Of a DNA stretch of 5,738 nt, positions 1 through 5,542 are shown in pieces. Made by a program: the position numbers and the translations under genes. The DNA comes from Caulobacteraceae bacterium (GTDB lineage: Bacteria; Pseudomonadota; Alphaproteobacteria; Caulobacterales; Caulobacteraceae): contig JADZBR010000081.1 in assembly GCA_020852035.1 (NCBI GenBank), forward strand, positions 1-5,738. The letters are read 5' to 3'. Under the pieces are notes generated by a model. It was not told the origin of the DNA. It ran no database searches and was given only the letters and a program-made list of their open reading frames with translations. The number at the start of each line of letters is the position of its first letter. Position 1 is the stretch's first letter.

Positions 1-116
1 GGGACCGCGAAGCGGTGGAGGGGGCGTGACTTGGAAGGAGCGCCGGCAGATTCTCGCCGACGCGTCCTTGCTGAGCCTCAGTGCAGAACCTCGCCCCCCC
101 ACCGCTTCGCGGTCCC
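1..116. repeat. Inverted pair of ACCGC-GAA-GCGGT palindromes downstream of gmk
   Basis: Positions 1-16 and 101-116 are perfect reverse complements (16 of 16). The match continues through the flanking G-rich (17-23) and C-rich (94-100) runs with one mismatch. Each arm is itself a small hairpin, with a 5-bp ACCGC/GCGGT stem and a 3-nt loop (4-16 and 101-113). The 84 bp between the arms shows no gene on either strand that I would support. The left arm starts at base 1, so the element may extend outside the window. It looks like a Caulobacterales-style intergenic palindromic element; that family recognition is from memory. Its function is unknown, and it could stabilise or trim the 3' end of the gmk message. 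Confidence 0.7.
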
Positions 117-149
117 CCTCCCCCATTCCGCTGCGCTGCATGGGGGAGG
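117..149 (-). repeat. Hairpin just after the gmk stop codon, possible transcript end
   Basis: Bases 117-126 (CCTCCCCCAT) pair perfectly with 140-149 (ATGGGGGAGG), giving a GC-rich 10-bp stem around a 13-nt loop. On the minus strand this hairpin begins 8 nt after the gmk stop codon. No T-run follows; the sequence runs directly into the ACCGC palindrome at 101-116. It is therefore not a standard intrinsic terminator. It is better read as one module of a composite palindromic repeat that may protect the mRNA 3' end or help termination. Confidence 0.6.
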
Positions 150-157
150 ATCTGGAG

Positions 158-799
158 CTACAGCTTCTCGGCGAGGAGCCCGTCCACGAACGGCTCCAGC
201 CAGGCGTTGCGGCCCCGCTTCAGCCGTTCGGCGTGGTAGATGTGCGCCAGGTCGGCGTAGGCGCGATCGAAGTCGTCGTTCAGGATGATGTAGTCGTAGT
301 ATTCCCAGAGGGCGATCTCGCCGTAGGCGCGCTCTAGGCGGCGCTGGATCACGTCTTCCTCATCCTGCGCGCGGGCGTGCAGGCGCCTCGACAAGTCGGC
401 CATCGACGGCGGCAGGACATAGACCCGCACCACGTCGGCCGGCATCCGGTCGCTGATCTGCCGGGCGCCCTGGTATTCAATGTCGAAGAGCACGTCCTGG
501 CCGGCCGCCAGGGCGTCCTCGACCGGCGCGCGCGGCGTGCCGTAGCGGTTGTCGTGAACGTCGGCCCACTCAAGGAAGGCGTCCGCCTCGATCATCGCGT
601 CGAAGGCCGCACGGTCGATGAAATGGTACTCGCGCCCGTCCGCTTCGCCAGGCCGGGCGCCGCGGGTGGTGGCCGAGGTGGAGAGCGCCAGGGTGGCGTG
701 ATCGGCCACCAGGCGGCGCGAGAGCGAGGTCTTGCCGGCGCCGGAGGGGCTGGCGACGATCAGCAGGAGGCCGCGACGGGGGCTCTGGTCACTCGACAT
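158..799 (-). CDS. gmk: Guanylate kinase (GMP kinase)
   Basis: Cytosolic enzyme that transfers phosphate from ATP to GMP to give GDP, an essential step toward GTP and dGTP. The 213 residues are close to the usual length of about 205-215. The P-loop is at residues 17-24 (SPSGAGKT), with Ser in the first position where Gly is canonical. The family signature runs from Thr44 to Ile61 (TTR, Arg49, Glu52, Gly55, then YHFI), which forms the GMP pocket with Tyr86 and Asp106/Glu108 (DIEYQGA). A lid segment rich in Arg (RRLHARAQDEEDVIQRRL) and the late ILNDDFD motif are also present. The ATG start overlaps the 3' end of yicC by 11 bp. An AGGTG ribosome-binding site (804-808) lies 4 nt upstream, inside yicC, so translation is probably coupled to yicC. 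It is the last gene of the run, and noncoding palindromes follow. Confidence 0.97.
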   Translation of the reverse strand: MSSDQSPRRGLLLIVASPSGAGKTSLSRRLVADHATLALSTSATTRGARPGEADGREYHFIDRAAFDAMIEADAFLEWADVHDNRYGTPRAPVEDALAAGQDVLFDIEYQGARQISDRMPADVVRVYVLPPSMADLSRRLHARAQDEEDVIQRRLERAYGEIALWEYYDYIILNDDFDRAYADLAHIYHAERLKRGRNAWLEPFVDGLLAEKL

Positions 800-1673
800 T
801 CTGCACCTGCTCGCGAAGCTGATCGACCACCGCCTTCAGCTCAAGGCCCAGCGCCGTCAAGGCGTTGGTCCCGGACTTGGAGCACAGGGTGTTGGCCTCG
901 CGCATGAATTCCTGGGTCAGGAAGTCGAGCTTGCGCCCGCTCGCCCCCTCCCCCGCGATCAGCGCGCGGGCGGCCTGGACGTGGCTCTTCAGGCGGTCGA
1001 GCTCCTCGCGCACGTCGGCCTTCTGGGCGAGGATGGCGGCTTCCTGGACGATGCGGTCCTCCGGGAGGCTGCGGTCGCCGAGCAGTTCCTCCAGGCGGCG
1101 GGTGAACTTCTCCTTGAGGAACAGCGGCTGGGTCGCCGCCTCGCTCTCGGCCAGGCCGACCAGGGCTTCGATGCGGTCGATCAGCCCGCGCAGCACCTCG
1201 GTCAGCGCCGCGCCTTCCTGCAGGCGGTTGGCCTTCAGCGCGTCCAGCGCGGTCGCCAGGGAGACGACGATGGCCGCCTGCAGCTGCTCCAGATCCTCGC
1301 GGGATTCCTCGGGGCCGCCGTTGTCCAGCACCCCGCGCAGGGCCAGCAGGCCCTCGAGGGTCGGCTGCGCGACCTGGCCGGCCTCGACGTAGCGGGCGGC
1401 CAGCGCGAGGTAGGCTTCCAGCTGCTCGGTATTGACCCGCACGCCCCGCGCCGCCTCCGCCTTGGAAGCCTGCAGGCCGAGGTTCAGCTGCCCGCGCTGG
1501 AAGCGCGCCTGGGCGGCCTCGCGGGCGGCGCGGTCGAGTCCCTCCAGCGTCGGCGGGCCGCGGAAACGGACCTCCAGGTTGCGGCCGTTGACCGAACGGG
1601 CCTCCACCGCCCAGCTCCAGTCGCCGAGGGCGCCTTCCGCGCGGCCAAAGCCGGTCATGCTGGAAAGCGCCAT
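789..1673 (-). CDS. yicC: YicC family protein (probable endoribonuclease)
   Basis: Member of the YicC/YloC family; E. coli YicC has been reported as an endoribonuclease acting in RNA turnover. That role is carried over here by homology only. The 294 residues match the family length. The N-terminal YicC domain opens with SSMTGFGRAEG (residues 4-14) and contains EARSVNGRNLEVRFR (24-38). The C-terminal DUF1732 region holds REELDRLKSHV (222-232), LDFLTQEFMREANTLCSKS (249-267) and ends LREQVQNVE, all hallmark stretches. The middle is mostly helical and Leu/Glu/Ala-rich. The ATG is 2 bp after the mltG stop codon and has only a weak purine-rich stretch before it, so coupling to mltG is likely. The 3' end overlaps the start of gmk; yicC-gmk adjacency is common in bacteria. 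Confidence 0.95.
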   Translation of the reverse strand: MALSSMTGFGRAEGALGDWSWAVEARSVNGRNLEVRFRGPPTLEGLDRAAREAAQARFQRGQLNLGLQASKAEAARGVRVNTEQLEAYLALAARYVEAGQVAQPTLEGLLALRGVLDNGGPEESREDLEQLQAAIVVSLATALDALKANRLQEGAALTEVLRGLIDRIEALVGLAESEAATQPLFLKEKFTRRLEELLGDRSLPEDRIVQEAAILAQKADVREELDRLKSHVQAARALIAGEGASGRKLDFLTQEFMREANTLCSKSGTNALTALGLELKAVVDQLREQVQNVE

Positions 1674-1675
1674 CT

Positions 1676-2740
1676 TCAGCGGGCCTTCGCGGCGGCTTTG
1701 CCCGCAGCGGCCTGGGCGGCGCGGGCGGCTTCGACCTTGCGCCAGCGGGCGACGTTCTGCTGGTGCTCTTCGAAGGTCTTGGCGAAGACGTGGCCGCCGG
1801 AGCCGTCGGCGACGAAGAACAGCTCGTCGGTCTTCGGCGGGTCGAGCACGGCGGCGAGCGATTCGCGGCCGGGATTGGCGATCGGCGTCGGCGGCAGGCC
1901 GCCCACCAGATAGGTGTTGTAGGGCGAGATCGCCGCCAGTTCCGAGGCGCGCAGCCCCCGGCCGAGCGGGCGGCCCCGGCTGACGCCGTAGATCACCGTC
2001 GGGTCGCTCTCCAGCCGCATGCCCTGGCGCAGACGGTTGGTGAACACCGCCGCCACGCGCGGCCGTTCCGAGGCGACGCCGGTCTCCTTCTCCACCACCG
2101 AGGCGAGGATCACCGCCTCGTCCGGGGTCTGGATCGGCAGGTCCGGCTGGCGGCGCGCCCAGAGCAGGGCGAGGAGCTCGTCATGATCCTGCATCATCCG
2201 CTGCAGGACGGCGGCGCGGTCGTCGCCGCGTTGCACCTGGTAGGTCTCCGGCAGCACCGAACCCTCCGGCGGCACCGGCGCGACGCCGGTCAGCACCGGC
2301 GAGGCGGCCAGGATGTCGGCCACCGTCTGGGCGGTGACGCCTTCGGGGATGGTGATCTGGTGGATGACCACCCGGCCGTTGCGAATGTCGTCCAGCACCT
2401 TGCCGAGCGAGGTGCGGGAGGTGAAGCGGTATTCCCCGGCTTTCAGCTCGCGCGCCGCGCCGGTGAACTGGGCGGCGGCCAGGAACAGCGAGCGGGAGCC
2501 GACGACCCCGGCCTTGTCGAGGGCGGAGGCGATCTCCTGCAGGCCCGCGCCCTTGCGCAGCACCACCGTGGTCGCCTTGCCCTCGCGGGCGGCGGGTCCC
2601 GGACCCGAATAGCTCCAGAGCGCCCAGGCGCCGGCCAGCACGAAGACGAGGGCGAGGGTGGCGAGCGCGCTGGCGCCAATCACCGCCCAACGACGGGCGG
2701 GCGTAAGGCCGGCGCTCTTCCTCACCGGCCGGCGGCTCAC
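1676..2740 (-). CDS. mltG: Endolytic transglycosylase MltG (YceG family)
   Basis: Inner-membrane lytic transglycosylase that cuts nascent peptidoglycan strands and is thought to set glycan chain length. The 354 residues fit the family. A short Arg/Lys-rich cytoplasmic tail (1-18) precedes one membrane segment at about 19-44, leaving the rest in the periplasm. A LysM-like part follows (VVLRKGAGLQEIASALDKAG, about 59-78), then AGEYRF (101-106). The catalytic YceG core has ILASVVEKETGVASERPRVA at 211-230, where the catalytic Glu is Glu217 or Glu219. It continues with RLESDPTVIYG (242-252) and the ISPYNTYL / GLPPTPIANPG motifs (271-291). The C-terminal 20 residues are an Ala/Lys/Arg-rich low-complexity tail. 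The start is GTG, sharing GTGA with the fabF stop codon, and no good ribosome-binding site is seen, so it is probably translated by ribosomes ending fabF. Confidence 0.96.
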   Translation of the reverse strand: MSRRPVRKSAGLTPARRWAVIGASALATLALVFVLAGAWALWSYSGPGPAAREGKATTVVLRKGAGLQEIASALDKAGVVGSRSLFLAAAQFTGAARELKAGEYRFTSRTSLGKVLDDIRNGRVVIHQITIPEGVTAQTVADILAASPVLTGVAPVPPEGSVLPETYQVQRGDDRAAVLQRMMQDHDELLALLWARRQPDLPIQTPDEAVILASVVEKETGVASERPRVAAVFTNRLRQGMRLESDPTVIYGVSRGRPLGRGLRASELAAISPYNTYLVGGLPPTPIANPGRESLAAVLDPPKTDELFFVADGSGGHVFAKTFEEHQQNVARWRKVEAARAAQAAAGKAAAKAR

Positions 2741-4020
2741 GAGAAGGCTTTGAACGCCACCGAGGCGTTGGTGCCGCCGAAGCCGAAGGAGTTGGACATG
2801 GCGATGTCGATCTTCATCGGCTTGGCCTGGTTGGGCACGAGGTCGATGGGCGTCTCGACCGAGGGGTTCTCCAGGTTGATGGTCGGCGGGGCGACCTGGT
2901 CGCGGATGGCGAGCAGGCTGAAGACGCCCTCCACCGCCCCGGCGGCGCCCAAGAGGTGGCCGATAGCCGACTTGGTGGACGACATGGTGAGCTTGCCGGC
3001 CGCCTGGCCCATCAGCCGCTGCACCGCCCCGAGCTCGATCTCGTCGCCGAGTGGCGTGGAGGTGCCGTGGGCGTTGACGTAGTCGACGTCCGACGGGTCG
3101 ATGCCGGCGTCGCGCAGGACGCCCTGCATGGCGCGGTAGCCGCCGTCGCCATCCTCGGCGGGAGCGGTGATGTGGTAGGCGTCGCCGGCCAGGCCATAAC
3201 CGATCACCTCGCCGTAGATCTTCGCGCCGCGCTTCTTGGCGTGCTCCAGCTCCTCGAGCACCAGCATGCCGGCGCCCTCGCCCATCACGAAGCCGTCGCG
3301 ATCCTTGTCGTAGGGGCGCGAGGCCTTAGTCGGGTTGTCGTTGAAGTTGGTCGACATCGCCCGGCAGGCGATGAAGCCGGCCACGCCGACCGGCACGATG
3401 GAGGCTTCCGCCCCACCGGCCAGCATGACGTCGGCGTCGCCGTAGCGGATCATGCGGAAGGCGTCGCCGATGGCGTGGGCGCCGGTGGCGCAGGCGGTGA
3501 CCACCGAGTGGTTCGGGCCCTTGAAGCCGTAGCGGATCGAGACCTGGCCGGAGGCGAGGTTGATCAGCGCCGAGGGGATGAAGAAGGGGCTGATGCGGCG
3601 CGGGCCCTTCTCGTGCAGCTCGACGGAGTTGCGCTCGATGGTGCCGAGGCCGCCGATGCCGGAGCCGATGATGACGCCGGTGCGGTACTTGTCTTCCTCG
3701 GCCTCCGGCCGCCAGCCGCTATCGGCCACCGCCTCGTCGGCGGCCGCCATCGCGTAAAGGATGAAATCGTCGACCCGGCGCTGGTCCTTGGGAGCCATCG
3801 TCTTGTCGGGGTCGAAGGAGCCGGCGATGTCGGCCCCGCCGCCGCCACGGCCGTCGATGCGCGGCACTTCGCAGGCGATCTGGCAGGCGTAGTCGGTGGT
3901 GTCGAAGGAGGAGATCCGGCCCGCGCCGGACTTGCCGGCGAGGATGGCGTCCCAGCTCAGCTGCACGCCCTGGCCGAGGGGGGTGAGAAGGCCTAGTCCG
4001 GTGACGACGACGCGACGCAT
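2737..4020 (-). CDS. fabF: Beta-ketoacyl-ACP synthase II
   Basis: Cytosolic condensing enzyme of type II fatty acid synthesis: it joins malonyl-ACP to acyl-ACP with loss of CO2, extending the chain by two carbons. The 427 residues compare with 413 in E. coli. The extra length includes a Gly-rich loop around residues 56-64 (IDGRGGGGA). The thiolase-fold active site is complete: Cys177 in VTACATGA, His318 in NAHGTSTPLGD, Lys350 in SSTKS, His355 in IGHLLGAAGA, and the NSFGFGGTN loop at 410-418. The start is placed at the ATG at 4018-4020, giving the usual N-terminus MRRVVVTGLG. An AGGAG (4032-4036) lies 11 nt upstream. An in-frame TTG at 4045-4047 would add nine residues but sits in the T-run of the preceding terminator. 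It follows acpP by 99 bp and overlaps mltG by 4 bp. Confidence 0.98.
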   Translation of the reverse strand: MRRVVVTGLGLLTPLGQGVQLSWDAILAGKSGAGRISSFDTTDYACQIACEVPRIDGRGGGGADIAGSFDPDKTMAPKDQRRVDDFILYAMAAADEAVADSGWRPEAEEDKYRTGVIIGSGIGGLGTIERNSVELHEKGPRRISPFFIPSALINLASGQVSIRYGFKGPNHSVVTACATGAHAIGDAFRMIRYGDADVMLAGGAEASIVPVGVAGFIACRAMSTNFNDNPTKASRPYDKDRDGFVMGEGAGMLVLEELEHAKKRGAKIYGEVIGYGLAGDAYHITAPAEDGDGGYRAMQGVLRDAGIDPSDVDYVNAHGTSTPLGDEIELGAVQRLMGQAAGKLTMSSTKSAIGHLLGAAGAVEGVFSLLAIRDQVAPPTINLENPSVETPIDLVPNQAKPMKIDIAMSNSFGFGGTNASVAFKAFS

Positions 4021-4031
4021 TTCCTGATCAA

Positions 4032-4036
4032 CTCCT
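4032..4036 (-). promoter_or_regulatory. Ribosome-binding site of fabF
   Basis: The minus strand reads AGGAG here, 11 nt before the ATG at 4020. The spacing is slightly long, but this is the only good Shine-Dalgarno match nearby. It lies between the ATG and the alternative TTG at 4047, so it decides the start in favour of the ATG. An AGGAA directly touching the ATG is too close to work. Confidence 0.6.
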
Positions 4037-4045
4037 CGCCGGCGC

Positions 4046-4093
4046 AAAAGAAAAGACCGCCGCGGCTGCGGAGCTGAATCCGCGACGCGGCGG
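4046..4093 (-). terminator. Intrinsic terminator / attenuator between acpP and fabF
   Basis: On the minus strand, CCGCCGCG (4086-4093) pairs with CGCGGCGG (4057-4064) over 8 bp. After a small 2/3-nt internal loop, GCGGA (4079-4083) pairs with TCCGC (4068-4072) over 5 bp, closing a 6-nt loop. The stem is followed, after TC, by TTTTCTTTT (4046-4054). This is a textbook rho-independent shape, 26 nt after the acpP stop codon. It should end part of the transcripts after acpP and let the rest continue into fabF-mltG-yicC-gmk. No strong promoter can be pointed to between it and fabF, which is why I read it as partial. Acyl carrier protein is needed in large excess over the enzymes, which such a site would provide. 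Confidence 0.8.
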
Positions 4094-4119
4094 CCCTATG
4101 GCTCGCGAGCGATGGGGGC

Positions 4120-4359
4120 TTAGCCGCCCACCTTCTCCCCGATGAACTTCACCGCGTCGCCCACCGTCTGGATGTGCTCGGCCGCGTCGTCCGGGATCTC
4201 GATGTCGAATTCTTCCTCGAAGGCCATCACCAGCTCGACGTTGTCGAGGCTGTCGGCGCCCAGGTCGTCGATGAAGCTGGCCTTTTCCGTGACCTTTTCC
4301 GGGTCGGCGTCGAGGTGCTCGATGACGATCTTACGGACGCGTTCAAGAATGTCGGACAT
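4120..4359 (-). CDS. acpP: Acyl carrier protein
   Basis: Small acidic cytosolic protein that carries growing acyl chains as thioesters on a 4'-phosphopantetheine arm. It is the shared substrate of FabD, FabF and FabG encoded around it, and of lipid A and phospholipid acyltransferases. The 79 residues are typical (E. coli 78). The attachment motif is at residues 34-42 (GADSLDNVE), with Ser37 as the modified residue. Helix II (DSLDNVELVMAFEEEF) is strongly acidic, as needed to dock partner enzymes, and EEEFDIEIPDDAA (48-60) is the classic following loop. The ATG is preceded by GAGGGA (4369-4374) at 9 nt. It is isolated on both sides: a 304-bp gap upstream, probably with its own promoter, and a terminator-like hairpin downstream. 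This suggests it is expressed at a higher level than its neighbours. Confidence 0.98.
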   Translation of the reverse strand: MSDILERVRKIVIEHLDADPEKVTEKASFIDDLGADSLDNVELVMAFEEEFDIEIPDDAAEHIQTVGDAVKFIGEKVGG

Positions 4360-4533
4360 GCAGTTAAGTCCCTCGTGTCTCTATCGTGTTGGCCTTCAAC
4401 GCCTTACGGCCCTGAGCGGCTGCAATCCCGGCCGCGCCGACATGGCCACGGCTGGGAGTCGGCGCACCGGGTAGCATGTTCCTTTTCGCGCGCCTAGCGC
4501 GGCGTGGTTCCGCCTCGCCCCACTCTCAAACTC
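4360..4533 (-). promoter_or_regulatory. acpP leader and presumed promoter region
   Basis: This 174-bp half of the fabG-acpP gap has no credible coding region on either strand. It contains the acpP ribosome-binding site GAGGGA (4369-4374). It also contains an 8-bp perfect inverted repeat, GCGCCGAC (4434-4441) with GTCGGCGC (4458-4465), around a 16-nt loop. A promoter for acpP is expected here because the gap is long and acpP is flanked by a terminator. I could not find a convincing -35/-10 pair or a good match to the Caulobacter housekeeping consensus, so the promoter itself is an inference. Confidence 0.35.
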
Positions 4534-4643
4534 GTCATCCTCGCCCTTGTGGCGAGGATCCCTGCCTCCGCTGCCCGGCCCAGCCAGGATGTCGAGGTCG
4601 GTGAAGCGGGCCGAGGGATCCTAGGCACAAGGCCTAGGATGAC
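4534..4643. repeat. Pair of inverted 29-nt palindromic units between fabG and acpP
   Basis: Unit 1 (4534-4562) and unit 2 (4615-4643) are inverted copies, separated by 52 bp. Each is a hairpin with a perfect 9-bp stem and a 5-nt loop: ATCCTCGCC/GGCGAGGAT at 4537-4559 and ATCCTAGGC/GCCTAGGAT at 4618-4640. With one unit reverse-complemented, 25 of 29 positions match. The four differences form two stem pairs, each changed on both sides, so both hairpins stay perfect. The structure begins 20 bp after the fabG stop codon on the minus strand and has no T-run. It resembles a REP/BIME-type intergenic element; no transposase is present. Confidence 0.85.
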
Positions 4644-4663
4644 GTGGAGGGGAAACTTACCGC

Positions 4664-5404
4664 CTAGATCATCGCCATCCCGCCGTTCACGTGCAGGGTC
4701 TGGCCGGTGACGTAGGCCCCCTCGTCGCTGGCGAGGTAGACGCAGGCCGCCGCCACGTCGCCGCCCGAGCCCAGCCGGCCGGCGGGGATCGTACCGAGGA
4801 TGCCCGCCTTCTGCTGCTCGTTGAGGGCGTCGGTCATCGGGCTTTCGATGAAGCCGGGGGCGACGCAGTTCACCGTCACATTGCGGCTGGCGACCTCCTG
4901 GGCGAGGGCCTTGGAGAAGCCGATCATGCCGGCCTTGGAGGCGGCGTCGTTGGGCTGGCCAGGATTGCCGGTGACGCCGACCACCGAGGTGATGGCGATG
5001 ATGCGGCCGGCGCGGCGCTTCATCATGCCCTTCAGGGCCGCGCGGCTGAGGCGGAAATAGGCTTCCAGGTTGACCTTGATGACCGTCTCCCAGTCCTCGT
5101 CCTTCATCCGCAGGAGCAGGCCGTCGCGGGTGACGCCGGCGTTGGCGACCAGGATGTCCAGCGGGGCGCCGGCCGCCTCTTCCGCCTGGCCGATCAGGCC
5201 GTCGACGGCGGCGGGGTCGGAGAGGTTGGCGGCGACCACCGAGGTCCGCTCGCCGAGCTCGCCGGCCAGACTTTTGAGCGCCTCCTCACGGGTGCCGGAG
5301 AGCACGACGTGCGCGCCCTGGGCATGCAGGGCGCGGGCGATGTCGCCGCCGATGCCGCCGGTGGCGCCGGTGACGAGGGCGGTCTTGCCGGTAAGGTCGA
5401 ACAT
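4664..5404 (-). CDS. fabG: 3-oxoacyl-ACP reductase FabG with the catalytic Tyr replaced by Asp
   Basis: By homology, the NADPH-dependent reductase that converts 3-oxoacyl-ACP to 3-hydroxyacyl-ACP in type II fatty acid synthesis. It is a short-chain dehydrogenase (SDR) of 246 residues (E. coli 244). The Rossmann nucleotide motif TGATGGIG is at 12-19, NAG at 88-90 (preceded by Ala87 where Asn is usual), and Asn112 is in VNLEA. Ser140 in TSVVG and Lys157 in ASKAG hold the expected active-site places, and the C-terminus VNGGMAMI is standard. The Tyr of YxxxK, 13 residues after the Ser, is Asp153 here (codon GAC, 4946-4948), and the residue two before it is Pro151. Without the Tyr acid/base the enzyme should be very weak or dead, unless this is a base-call error. 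The ATG has AGAGGAA (5411-5417) at 6 nt. Naming is secure; activity is in doubt. Confidence 0.95.
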   Translation of the reverse strand: MFDLTGKTALVTGATGGIGGDIARALHAQGAHVVLSGTREEALKSLAGELGERTSVVAANLSDPAAVDGLIGQAEEAAGAPLDILVANAGVTRDGLLLRMKDEDWETVIKVNLEAYFRLSRAALKGMMKRRAGRIIAITSVVGVTGNPGQPNDAASKAGMIGFSKALAQEVASRNVTVNCVAPGFIESPMTDALNEQQKAGILGTIPAGRLGSGGDVAAACVYLASDEGAYVTGQTLHVNGGMAMI

Positions 5405-5410
5405 GGGAGC

Positions 5411-5417
5411 TTCCTCT
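5411..5417 (-). promoter_or_regulatory. Ribosome-binding site of fabG
   Basis: The minus strand reads AGAGGAA, 6 nt before the ATG at 5402-5404. It is the strongest and best spaced Shine-Dalgarno site in the window. It lies just downstream of the hairpin pair at 5425-5526, so that structure does not cover it unless it extends further. Confidence 0.7.
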
Positions 5418-5424
5418 CACCCCG

Positions 5425-5526
5425 GTCATCCCCGCGAAAGCGGGGACCCAGGTGCTTTATCGAAGGGCGCGGGCGTTTTCCGGATCGAACCAAAAAAGCC
5501 TGGGTTCCCGCTTTCGCGGGAATGAT
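5425..5526. repeat. Pair of inverted GAAA-loop palindromes between fabD and fabG
   Basis: Units 5425-5452 and 5499-5526 are inverted copies 46 bp apart. With one reverse-complemented, 25 of 28 positions match. Each unit is a hairpin with a 7-bp stem; the loop is GAAA on one strand and TTTC on the other (5429-5446 and 5505-5522). Two of the three differences form one stem pair changed on both sides (C5430-G5445 versus T-A in the other copy). The third is the outermost base. The core TCCCCGCGAAAGCGGGGA is a widespread type of intergenic palindrome in alphaproteobacteria, recognised from memory. The two units could also pair with each other into one long hairpin in the fabD-fabG transcript. No T-run follows that would make it a normal terminator. 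Confidence 0.85.
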
Positions 5527-5542
5527 CGGAAGGTTTGCGGCC

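Noticed and set aside
117..149. Standard rho-independent terminator after gmk
   Set aside because: The stem is good, but no T-rich run follows on the minus strand.
732..3996. Long open frames on the plus strand at 732-1913, 1763-3082 and 2956-3996
   Set aside because: They lie opposite yicC, mltG and fabF, whose products are clearly recognisable. Their translations are Arg/Gly/Val/Ala-rich with no recognisable domain, as expected for antisense frames in high-GC DNA.
4018..4047. Extended fabF start at the TTG at 4045-4047
   Set aside because: It would place nine extra residues before the usual MRRVVVTGLG start, it falls in the T-run of the terminator, and the good ribosome-binding site lies downstream of it.
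4400..4425. Promoter boxes for acpP (a TTGCAG-like -35 on the minus strand)
   Set aside because: No matching -10 element is found at a suitable distance, so I did not annotate a specific promoter.
5138..5146. FabG residue 87 is Ala where Asn is usual (ANAG instead of NNAG)
   Set aside because: The following Asn88 and the NAG core are kept, and ANAG occurs in many active short-chain dehydrogenases, so it is not by itself a sign of inactivation.
4534..5526. CRISPR array from the repeated sequences
   Set aside because: The copies are inverted pairs, two per gap, from two different families. There are no regular direct repeats with unique spacers.
5425..5526. Insertion sequence or simple MITE
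   Set aside because: There is no transposase reading frame, no clear target-site duplication at the ends, and each arm is itself a palindrome. A REP-like element fits better. The same reasoning applies to 4534-4643.
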